This document shows, one piece after another, positions 1 to 5,101 of a DNA stretch of 5,101 nucleotides. A program made the translations under genes and the position numbers. The DNA comes from Bacteroidota bacterium (GTDB lineage Bacteria > Bacteroidota > Bacteroidia > NS11-12g > UBA9320): NCBI GenBank assembly GCA_003484585.1, contig DNBZ01000349.1, positions 1 to 5,101 of the forward strand, in the 5' to 3' direction. Positions within the stretch are counted from its first letter, which is position 1, and every line of letters begins with the position of its first letter. The notes beneath the pieces are model-generated. The model worked only from the letters and a program-made list of their open reading frames with translations, ran no database searches and was not told the DNA's origin.

Positions 1-159
1 AAGTATTTCTGGATAAGAATTCTCCTCGAAGCAGAGCAATGGAGGTATTTTTCTAGTCACATTTTATCCTCCTAGTCGAATATCGAAATACTTTTAGCAC
101 CTCACAGAGAAAGAAACTTCTGCAAAACCTAAAGCTGTCAAGCCAAAGAAAACGGAAGA
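1..159. other. Unassigned left edge with short frame remnants
   Basis: No complete gene is visible here. On the plus strand the three frames stop at 54-56, 73-75 and 95-97. The frame ending at 54 reads VFLDKNSPRSRAMEVFF and could be the C-terminus of a gene entering from the left. Positions 98-163 then encode a lysine, proline and threonine rich tail (TEKETSAKPKAVKPKKTED, stop 161-163) that looks like a protein C-terminus but has no start codon and a stop immediately upstream. On the minus strand an AGGAGG at 73-68 lies 7 bases ahead of a GTG at 60-58, whose frame (MTRKIPPLLCFEE...) is open to the window edge. I recognise none of these. The choice between an incoming plus-strand gene and an outgoing minus-strand gene needs the flanking sequence. 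Confidence 0.3.
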
Positions 160-513
160 CTAGTCATACCTATTTATAACTACATCTACATCCCAGACAC
201 CTCTATGCGGCAGATCCACATAGAATCGTACACTTTGTCCCGGATCAAAATAGGTATCTACCCATAGATACTCGTAGTCTATGATAATGCCTCGCCTATC
301 GTACAAGCGGATTTCTAGCTGAACAGCGTTGATGTACGTCTCGCCATCATTATATATTTCTCCTGATACTTCCGTACCTATATTATCTGCTATAAACTCG
401 TAGTACACGTCTGCATCTGTGATAAGCGGGGCCGCTACGTAAACCGTCTCTTTGACACATCCTACCGAAAAAAGTAGCCCAAAGGCTAAAAGTGCGATCC
501 ATTTATTCTTCAT
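160..513 (-). CDS. Small lipoprotein with FxLYD-like beta domain
   Basis: This is a 117-residue predicted lipoprotein of unknown function. Residues 1-18 form a signal peptide (MKNK, then a hydrophobic core ALLAFGLLF). The lipobox SVGC puts the lipidated cysteine at residue 19, so the mature protein is probably anchored in the cell envelope. The rest, about residues 34-115, is rich in beta-strand pattern: VSGEIYNDG, then VQLEIRLYDRRG, then DPGQSVRFYVDLP. This order of a G-x-I-x-N-x-G strand, an LYD-x-x-G strand and a PG-Q turn resembles the immunoglobulin-like FxLYD family, which is an inference from pattern only. The same frame stays open upstream to an ATG at 603, but the ATG at 513 is preferred because it puts the signal peptide at the N-terminus. 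The upstream sequence is A-rich on the coding strand and lacks a Shine-Dalgarno, as is common in Bacteroidota. The gene is divergent from the DUF4340 gene and no partner is evident. Confidence 0.8.
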   Translation of the reverse strand: MKNKWIALLAFGLLFSVGCVKETVYVAAPLITDADVYYEFIADNIGTEVSGEIYNDGETYINAVQLEIRLYDRRGIIIDYEYLWVDTYFDPGQSVRFYVDLPHRGVWDVDVVINRYD

Positions 514-686
514 ACTTGTTTTATTTTTAATACAGTTAAACATTGTAAATACTTCTCGTCTGACGTATTTAGTGAAGACTCCAAGTATTTCATTACTTCT
601 CACCGTACATATTCCAAAAGTCGAACCACTCTTAAGCCCAAGACCCGATTTGCTAAAAATCCCTATGATTTTGCGTGAAACGTATG

Positions 687-694
687 TTACTTTG
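687..694 (+). promoter_or_regulatory. Possible -7 element of the DUF4340 gene
   Basis: TTACTTTG matches the Bacteroidota -7 consensus TAnnTTTG at all but one fixed position. It shares the longer string TTACTTTGAAC with the better promoter at 2781 (TTACTTTTGAAC). It lies only 8 bases before the ATG at 703, so transcription from it would give an almost leaderless mRNA. The nearest upstream TTTTG (669-673) is only 13 bases away, shorter than the usual spacing to the -33 element, which weakens the call. Confidence 0.28.
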
Positions 695-702
695 AACCCG
701 TA

Positions 703-1692
703 ATGAAAAAGTATATTTGGATAGTCTTGATACTCCTTGCTGCTGTAAGCATAGTAGCATTGATTTTGTATGATAATGGAGAAGCTAACCTGCGAGATGA
801 GACCAACTTTGCTATCGAAAATCCTGAGGTAGTAACCAAAATCATGATGAAAGACCGAGCAGGTAACGAAGTAATCTTAGAAAAGAAACAAGATACTTGG
901 TACGTAAATAAGGACCACAAAGCTTTTCTGCCTAGCGTAGACCTGTTACTGAACAAAGCTTTAAATAAAATACGCATAAAAGGACCTGTGCCTAATAGTA
1001 TGCGAAATAATGTAATAAGTGCAATGGGGAGCAGATCTATTCACATTCAAATATTTGATGAGGATAAAAAAATAAGGGATTACTACCTAGGTACTCCTAC
1101 CCCAGACGAAACTGGTTCTTACCTGCATATAGAAGGAGCCAAAACTCCCTATATCGCTCACATACTAGGTTTCAAAGGAATACTAGACCCGAAATTTAGT
1201 ACAGACGAAAATGATTGGCTAGACCGCAGTGTATTCGATTACACAGCAGAAGAGATAGAGTCTGTCTCTATCCAAAATTACGAATTGCCAAACGAATCTT
1301 TTACGCTGAGTAAAAAAGATAGCAACTATTTACTTACTCCTCCTCTGCCTGCACTTACTATATCTGCAGCACGTAGTTATTTTGCCTTGTTTACTTTCAA
1401 AAACTATGAAGGATTCGCAGAATATCTACCGCAAGCAGCTAAGGATTCTATACAAGCTAGCCAGCCTTTTATGACGGTAACGGTAAAAACCTACGAAGGG
1501 GAATCTAAAACGTTGAATATTTTTCGCAAAGGGAGCAATCAAAACAAAACCATTTATGATAATAATGGCGATTTGCTAGTAAAAGATACAGATAGATACT
1601 TCGCTACCTTCACTGGTTTCGATAGGCTGGTAACTATACAAGACTACGTATTTGGGAAGATAATTACAAAGAGAAGCTTCTTTGGATTGTAG
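703..1692 (+). CDS. DUF4340 family membrane-anchored protein
   Basis: This 329-residue protein has one N-terminal transmembrane segment (about residues 4-23, IWIVLILLAAVSIVALILY) after two lysines, so most of it should face the periplasm. The body resembles the DUF4340 family. After the anchor comes FAIENPEVVTKIMMKDRAGNEVILEK (36-61), then the W-Y-V-N strand (66-69), a region matching the family's repeated beta units (YYLGTPTPDETGSYL, 127-141), the DWLDRSVFDYTAEEIESVSI stretch (171-190), and a C-terminal part with FDRLVTIQDYVFG (306-318). DUF4340 proteins are common in Bacteroidota. Some members elsewhere sit with ABC transporter or gliding-associated genes, but no such neighbour is present here, so no function is assigned. 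The start ATG follows a TTTGAACCCGTA sequence with no Shine-Dalgarno. The gene ends 3 bases from the convergent rluD-type gene. Confidence 0.82.
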   Translation: MKKYIWIVLILLAAVSIVALILYDNGEANLRDETNFAIENPEVVTKIMMKDRAGNEVILEKKQDTWYVNKDHKAFLPSVDLLLNKALNKIRIKGPVPNSMRNNVISAMGSRSIHIQIFDEDKKIRDYYLGTPTPDETGSYLHIEGAKTPYIAHILGFKGILDPKFSTDENDWLDRSVFDYTAEEIESVSIQNYELPNESFTLSKKDSNYLLTPPLPALTISAARSYFALFTFKNYEGFAEYLPQAAKDSIQASQPFMTVTVKTYEGESKTLNIFRKGSNQNKTIYDNNGDLLVKDTDRYFATFTGFDRLVTIQDYVFGKIITKRSFFGL

Positions 1693-1695
1693 TAA

Positions 1696-2733
1696 CTAGA
1701 AACCGTACGTTTTAGCTGCAGATCTCCATTTCTCTACTACTGTAGCCATATCGTGTGGCAGCTCAGAGTCAAACTGCACCCACTCTTTAGTAGTAGGATG
1801 AGTAAACCCAAGAGACCTAGCGTGTAGCCCTTGACGTGGCATTATACTAAAACAGTTTTCTACGAACTGCTTGTATTTGCTAAACACCACTCCTTTCAAT
1901 ATTCTCTTACCACCATAAAAATCATCACTAAAAAGTGTATGACCCAGGTGCTTCAGATGAACTCTTATTTGGTGTGTACGGCCAGTCTCCAGCTTACACT
2001 CTACTAATGAAGTGTATAAGAAGTTTTCTAACACCTTATAATGAGTTACAGCGTGCTTACCTCTTTTTTCATCTTCAGAAAGCACTACAAACTTCTTACG
2101 ATCGTATTGGTCTCTTCCTATAATAGTAGACACCGTTCCCTCGTCAGGATCCATACTGCCCCATACTAAGGCATTATATGTTCGCTCTATCGTGTGATCT
2201 TTGAACTGCCGACTTAGGTGTGCCATAGCATCATTGTTCTTAGCTACAACTATAAGACCGCTTGTATCTTTATCTATGCGATGTACTAGCCACGGGCGTT
2301 TACCTTTATGAGTAGCTTTATCATCTAGCAAAAATGCCAATGCATTAAGCAATGTCCCACTTCTATTCCCAAATCCAGGATGCATTACCATACCTGCTTC
2401 TTTATTGATAATCATAAGATCATCATCCTCATACATCACATTCAGTGGTATATCTTGCGGAAGCACCTCTAATTCGTCTGGCTCTTTGTCTACCAGTACT
2501 TCTATATGGTCGTTTGGTTGCACTTTGTAGCTAGCCTTCACTGCTTTGCCGCCCACTATCACTTGCTTTCGCTCTATGGCTTCTTGTAGCTTATTACGCG
2601 ATGCACGTAGTATTTTATTCACCAAATACTTATCTACTCGTAGTGGCTCCTGGCCTGCATCTACATTAAAAGTATATTTTAAGAAAAGCTCGTCTTCTTG
2701 TATTTCTATCTCGTTTTCTGTTGTATCAGACAT
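1696..2733 (-). CDS. rluD: RluA/RluD family 23S rRNA pseudouridine synthase
   Basis: This 345-residue protein is predicted to convert specific uridines of 23S rRNA to pseudouridine. In the RluD subgroup these are in helix 69 of the large subunit. An acidic N-terminus (1-15) is followed by an S4 RNA-binding domain (about 32-80: LRVDKYLVNKILRASRNKLQ, then VIVGGKAVKASYKVQPND). The catalytic domain follows. KEAGMVMHPG (111-120) is the motif I region. HRIDKDTSGLIVVAK (151-165) is the family signature, with Asp154 as the catalytic nucleophile. GRTHQIRVHLKHLGH (251-265) is the RTHQIR motif. The end, MPRQGLHARSLGFTHP with SELPHDM and a final EKWR, matches Bacteroidota RluD proteins. Length and motif spacing are normal and no catalytic residue is missing. 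Assignment to RluD rather than another RluA paralogue rests on the S4 domain and overall length, not on a search. The leader is A-rich (AACAACAATAAAGAGAGA before ATG). The gene is divergent from the isomerase gene and convergent with the DUF4340 gene. Confidence 0.93.
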   Translation of the reverse strand: MSDTTENEIEIQEDELFLKYTFNVDAGQEPLRVDKYLVNKILRASRNKLQEAIERKQVIVGGKAVKASYKVQPNDHIEVLVDKEPDELEVLPQDIPLNVMYEDDDLMIINKEAGMVMHPGFGNRSGTLLNALAFLLDDKATHKGKRPWLVHRIDKDTSGLIVVAKNNDAMAHLSRQFKDHTIERTYNALVWGSMDPDEGTVSTIIGRDQYDRKKFVVLSEDEKRGKHAVTHYKVLENFLYTSLVECKLETGRTHQIRVHLKHLGHTLFSDDFYGGKRILKGVVFSKYKQFVENCFSIMPRQGLHARSLGFTHPTTKEWVQFDSELPHDMATVVEKWRSAAKTYGF

Positions 2734-2753
2734 TCTCTCTTTATTGTTGTTTT

Positions 2754-2788
2754 TTTGCTTAAAATAAGTTGAAATAAACTTACTTTTG
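2754..2788 (+). promoter_or_regulatory. Bacteroidota-type promoter of the SIS isomerase gene
   Basis: A TTTG at 2754-2757 and a perfect TAnnTTTG element, TACTTTTG at 2781-2788, are separated by 23 bases. That is at the long end of the spacing known for primary sigma factor promoters in this phylum. Transcription would begin near 2793-2796, about 20 bases ahead of the ATG at 2816. A weak AGGA at 2805-2808 lies 7 bases before that ATG. On the opposite strand TAAGTTTA overlaps this element and may serve rluD, but its match is imperfect and I see no matching -33 element for it. Confidence 0.5.
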
Positions 2789-2815
2789 AACGCACAAAGG
2801 TATTAGGAAAATAGC

Positions 2816-3814
2816 ATGATTACACACGAAACCTCTTTAGAGAGCTTTACGGAACAATTTGAGTACGTTTTAGACAACTATACTACTCACGGATTACAGA
2901 TAGATGATTTTGATAACATAGTATTAGGTGGCTTAGGCGGCAGCGGAATAGGTGCAGTTTTAGCTAAAAACTGGCTTTTTGATAAATGCCCACTACCTAT
3001 AGAAACAGTAGCAGACTATCATCTGCCAAAATTCATCAGCAGAAAAACATTAGTAGTACTTAACTCGTACTCAGGCAATACAGAAGAAACTCTTAGCCTT
3101 TTTGCAGAGGCAAAGGAACAAGGTTGTAAAATAATTATAATAACTGGTGGCGGAACACTAAAAGAACTTGCTAATGAGAATAATCTCAAAACGTATGATC
3201 TAAAAGGTGGCTACCAACCTAGAATGACTGTTGGGTTTGGACTAAGTTTTATTCTTATGATTTTAGGAGAACTTATGGGTCAAGACCATGCTCCTATCAT
3301 AAAAGCAGTAAAAGACCATTTTGATAGTAATCTAGGAAGAATGAAAGAAAGCGGTACTCGTATCTTCGAATTCTTTAAAAATACACCGCGTAAAAAGTTT
3401 GTGATAGTATGCGACAGAGAGTTTGCTCCTGTAGCTACTCGATTTACGCAGCAGCTACAAGAGAACAGCAAGCTAGAAGGTTTCATAAACATACTACCAG
3501 AGAGTAATCACAACGTAATAGAAAGCTATACAGATAGACTAGATACGAATTTCATAATGCTGTACTCTACACAAAACCCAAGAGTAGAAGCTCGTTTTGA
3601 TTTCTTAATATCTCACTTAGAGTTAGAAAACAACAAAGTACTTCCGCTACAGATTCCAGAATATACTGTGCAGTCTGTTTTTGATTTAATCTACAGATTG
3701 GATTGGGTAAGTGTACTCTTGGCCAACGAACTAGGCTCTGACCTTATGAATGTACCCATCATTATGAATCTGAAAGGATTTTTAAGTGATTTAGAGATGG
3801 TAGAAGAAGAATAG
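2816..3814 (+). CDS. SIS-domain bifunctional phosphoglucose/phosphomannose isomerase
   Basis: This 332-residue cytoplasmic enzyme is predicted to interconvert glucose 6-phosphate or mannose 6-phosphate with fructose 6-phosphate, linking glycolysis with mannose-derived sugar synthesis. The N-terminal SIS domain has the phosphosugar-binding loops GGLGGSGIG (38-46) and SYSGNTEET (84-92), followed by IIITGGGTLKELA (107-119) and the QPRMTVGFGLS stretch (134-144). The second half fits the bacterial PGI C-terminal domain. LQENSKLEG (214-222) carries the family's conserved Glu (216), PESNHNVIE (228-236) carries its conserved His (232), and LIYRLDWVSVLLANELGSD (291-309) leads to the C-terminal Lys in MNLK (320). 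These are the positions used for catalysis in the characterised archaeal PGI/PMI. The usual DPTPV box near the end is altered to SDLMNVPI, so substrate range could differ. Length is normal for the family. The gene has its own promoter and a strong terminator, so it is probably monocistronic. Confidence 0.88.
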   Translation: MITHETSLESFTEQFEYVLDNYTTHGLQIDDFDNIVLGGLGGSGIGAVLAKNWLFDKCPLPIETVADYHLPKFISRKTLVVLNSYSGNTEETLSLFAEAKEQGCKIIIITGGGTLKELANENNLKTYDLKGGYQPRMTVGFGLSFILMILGELMGQDHAPIIKAVKDHFDSNLGRMKESGTRIFEFFKNTPRKKFVIVCDREFAPVATRFTQQLQENSKLEGFINILPESNHNVIESYTDRLDTNFIMLYSTQNPRVEARFDFLISHLELENNKVLPLQIPEYTVQSVFDLIYRLDWVSVLLANELGSDLMNVPIIMNLKGFLSDLEMVEEE

Positions 3815-3832
3815 TCTTTTCTGCACTATACC

Positions 3833-3868
3833 AAAAGAGCCAATCGAATAGATTGGCTCTTTTTTTTT
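3833..3868 (+). terminator. Intrinsic terminator after the isomerase gene
   Basis: The arms AAAAGAGCCAATC (3833-3845) and GATTGGCTCTTTT (3851-3863) pair perfectly over 13 bp around a 5-base loop, and a run of nine T (3860-3868) follows. The hairpin begins 18 bases after the isomerase stop codon. In the other direction only four T follow the stem, so activity on the minus strand would be weak. Confidence 0.93.
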
Positions 3869-3871
3869 GGT

Positions 3872-4316
3872 TATGGCTACAAACCAGGGATGATAGCTAT
3901 TTATCAATTCCAGCCACAAAATGGGACTAGTAGAGTCAGAACTCTTCAGTTTCCCTTTTTTATACATATAGCAATCTTTGGAAAATCCATGCAACAGACC
4001 TTGGCAATATGATTGTTCAGTCATTAGTAAGCCGTTTTTGAAAAATGTTTTAGTCTAACTATCTAAGACCCCATGGTCATAATTTATAAGTTGTTTAGTC
4101 TTCCCATTATTAAAGTACTCATTAGACGTGCCATTAAGAAGAGTATCTTGACCAATTAGAATAACCGAGTATTCATTCTTTAACATAGATGAATCTTTCT
4201 CAAAACCATTCTCTTATGACCTCAAACTTCTGCTCCTGAAGACATGAAATTATTGTCAACGGTAGGATTAATGATAATATATACTGACATTTATTCTTCA
4301 TATTATAAATTTTCAT
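3872..4316 (-). pseudogene. Broken MORN/YwqK-type repeat lipoprotein
   Basis: The minus strand carries the remains of a lipoprotein gene split over two frames. From ATG 4316 (or ATG 4301, MKNK) it encodes a signal peptide with a hydrophobic core and the lipobox TIISC, then LQEQKFEVIREWF and a TGA at 4202-4200. A one-base shift at about 4203-4215 restores a long frame: ENGFEKDSSMLKNEYSVILI and onward. It contains three degenerate repeats about 24-26 codons apart: EYFNNGK (4120-4100), FFKNG (4045-4031) and YMYKKGKLK (3970-3944). Each is an aromatic strand followed by N/K-G and a turn, with Y-x-x-G spacers (NYDHG, SYCQGLLHG). This is the pattern of MORN_2 variant repeats found in the YwqK family of putative antitoxins and in many Bacteroidota lipoproteins. 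An in-frame TAG at 4057-4055 interrupts repeats one and two. The 3' end is unclear: the frame runs on through the terminator, so the original stop may be lost. The YwqK family link is inferred from repeat pattern only. Confidence 0.7.
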
Positions 4317-4363
4317 CAATTACACATAACTACGGTAAAAAGTACTATTAGTTTGATTTTCAT
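4316..4363 (-). other. 15-codon signal-peptide-like ORF overlapping the pseudogene start
   Basis: From ATG 4363-4361 the minus strand reads MKIKLIVLFTVVMCN and stops with TGA at 4318-4316. The peptide looks like the first part of a lipoprotein signal sequence (positive start, hydrophobic core, VVMC). Its stop overlaps the ATG of the broken lipoprotein in a TGATG arrangement typical of translational coupling. It lies 14 bases downstream of the candidate -7 element at 4385-4378. It could be a small leader peptide, or the leftover signal sequence of a second lipoprotein copy removed by deletion. Such a short frame may also be chance. Confidence 0.3.
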
Positions 4364-4377
4364 AATTAAGAGATGCA

Positions 4378-4385
4378 CAAAGTTA
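4378..4385 (-). promoter_or_regulatory. Candidate -7 promoter element for the broken lipoprotein
   Basis: Read on the minus strand, positions 4385-4378 are TAACTTTG, a perfect match to the Bacteroidota -7 consensus TAnnTTTG. It would place a transcription start near 4372 and a short leader before the small ORF at 4363 and the lipoprotein remnant at 4316. The best upstream TTG lies in the T-tract of the secDF terminator, 26 bases away, which is longer than usual, so the -33 element is uncertain. Confidence 0.42.
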
Positions 4386-4412
4386 AGATAACCTACGCAC
4401 TAATACCCTAAC

Positions 4413-4447
4413 AAAAAAGCCTCAAGTGAAAATCACTTGAGGCTTTT
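4413..4447 (-). terminator. Intrinsic terminator of secDF
   Basis: The arms AAAAGCCTCAAGTGA (4415-4429) and TCACTTGAGGCTTTT (4433-4447) pair over 15 bp with a 3-base loop. On the minus strand the stem is followed by a T run of six in all (4418-4413). The hairpin begins 21 bases past the secDF stop codon and separates secDF from the lipoprotein remnant. Four T follow it on the plus strand, so some bidirectional activity is possible. Confidence 0.9.
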
Positions 4448-4468
4448 ACTCAATATTATCAGCGAGTA

Positions 4469-5101
4469 TTACTTCCCGAATTTTTTCATATAATCTACTA
4501 CGATAGGAGTCGCTATACATACAGAAGAGTATGTACCTACTGCCACACCTACTAGTAGTGCAAAGGTGAATCCTTTTAGTCCCTCACCACCGAAGATGAA
4601 GAGTATCAAGATTACCAATAAGGTAGTTAATGAAGTGATTAACGTTCTACTTAATGTAGTATTGATCGCTTTATTGATTACTAAGCCTAAGTCTTTCTCA
4701 TTCTTGTTTAAGCCTAAGAACTCACGCACACGGTCAAATACTACCACCGTGTCATTGATAGAGTAACCTACCACAGTAAGTATAGCCGCTATGAATGCTT
4801 GGTCTATAGAAAGCTCAAATGGTACAATACCCCAAAGGATAGAATATAGTGAGAATACTATCAATACATCGTGGAAGATAGCCACCGTAGCTCCCAAACT
4901 AAACCCTACGTTACGGAAACGAACAAGGATATATAAGAACATACCTATAATAGCTAAAGCAATAGCCCACGTAGATCGTACGCTGGTATCTTTGGCTATA
5001 GTAGGACCAACCTTACTACTAGATAGTATGTCATCTCCTGTCACACCATACTTAGCAAGAGAAGTAATAATATCTCCTTCTACTTTACTGCTTATGCTAG
5101 A
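4469..5101 (-). CDS. secDF: Protein translocase SecDF, SecF-side C-terminal part (5' end outside window)
   Basis: The last 210 residues of a SecF-type protein are visible and the frame is open to the window edge. SecD and SecF are inner-membrane partners of SecYEG that use the proton gradient to drive late steps of protein export. KVGPTIAKD (visible residues 30-38) is the conserved SecF motif at the end of the periplasmic domain. Five membrane segments follow, at about 44-60, 67-89, 101-123, 152-171 and 176-198. The SecF signatures FHDV (76-79) and GYSINDTVVVFDRVRE (112-127) are intact. The protein ends in a short basic tail, DYMKKFGK. In Bacteroidota SecD and SecF are usually fused in one chain of about 1000 residues, and the fused symbol is used on that basis. 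The SecD half is not seen here, so a separate secF cannot be excluded. The internal GTG at 5044 is not a start, because clear coding sequence continues upstream of it (VEGDIITSLAKYGVTGDD). A terminator follows the stop. Confidence 0.93.
   Translation of the reverse strand, partial: SSISSKVEGDIITSLAKYGVTGDDILSSSKVGPTIAKDTSVRSTWAIALAIIGMFLYILVRFRNVGFSLGATVAIFHDVLIVFSLYSILWGIVPFELSIDQAFIAAILTVVGYSINDTVVVFDRVREFLGLNKNEKDLGLVINKAINTTLSRTLITSLTTLLVILILFIFGGEGLKGFTFALLVGVAVGTYSSVCIATPIVVDYMKKFGK

Noticed and set aside
452..703. Open plus-strand frame of 83 codons opposite the lipoprotein start and its upstream region
   Set aside because: It is antisense to the lipoprotein signal peptide, has no recognisable domain or start context, and its composition fits a shadow frame.
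687..977. Minus-strand ORF of 96 codons inside DUF4340
   Set aside because: It is antisense to the N-terminal part of a well-supported coding sequence and has no motif of its own.
1935..2767. Two plus-strand ORFs opposite rluD (1935-2123 and 2546-2767)
   Set aside because: They are antisense to conserved RluD motifs, and the translations show no domain or credible start.
3280..3492. Minus-strand ORF of 70 codons inside the isomerase gene
   Set aside because: It is antisense to the conserved Glu/His region of the isomerase and is a shadow frame.
3791..4024. Minus-strand ORF of 77 codons as an intact gene
   Set aside because: It overlaps the terminator and the end of the isomerase gene. Its first part is better explained as the downstream portion of the broken MORN-repeat lipoprotein, whose frame continues upstream past a TAG.
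3815..4468. Possible insertion sequence, CRISPR array or RNA gene in the long gap
   Set aside because: There are no terminal inverted repeats, regularly spaced direct repeats, transposase motifs or tRNA-like folds. The two hairpins are ordinary terminators, and the rest is explained by the lipoprotein remnant.
4566..4766. Plus-strand ORF opposite secDF
   Set aside because: It is antisense to the SecF signature region and has no features of its own.

Overview
The window looks like a chromosomal segment of an AT-rich member of the Bacteroidota. The evidence is a SecD-SecF type translocase gene, a DUF4340 protein, an RluD with the C-terminal insert and closing motifs usual in this phylum, short lipoproteins that start MKNK, start codons mostly without a strong Shine-Dalgarno sequence, and TAnnTTTG-type -7 promoter elements. 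I cannot place it below phylum level.

Layout, left to right. Positions 1-159 hold no gene I can confirm: only short frame remnants and one well-placed AGGAGG on the minus strand. A small lipoprotein (160-513, minus) is divergent from a membrane-anchored DUF4340 protein (703-1692, plus). The latter runs tail to tail, with a 3-base gap, into an RluD-type 23S rRNA pseudouridine synthase (1696-2733, minus). Across a short divergent promoter region lies a SIS-domain bifunctional phosphoglucose/phosphomannose isomerase (2816-3814, plus), which ends in a strong intrinsic terminator. The next 650 bases have no intact gene. They hold the decayed remains of a minus-strand lipoprotein with MORN-like (YwqK-type) repeats, broken by a frameshift and a nonsense codon, together with its likely promoter and a tiny signal-peptide-like ORF coupled to it. 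The window closes with the 3' end of secDF (4469-5101, minus), of which only SecF-side sequence is visible, followed by its own terminator.

The intact genes are mostly single-gene transcription units with alternating strands and do not form a pathway. They cover sugar phosphate isomerisation, rRNA modification, protein export and two poorly characterised envelope proteins. I found no CRISPR array, mobile element, RNA gene or defence island. The most interesting item is the pseudogenised MORN-repeat lipoprotein locus, which no single open frame shows in full. No previously undescribed system is supported.
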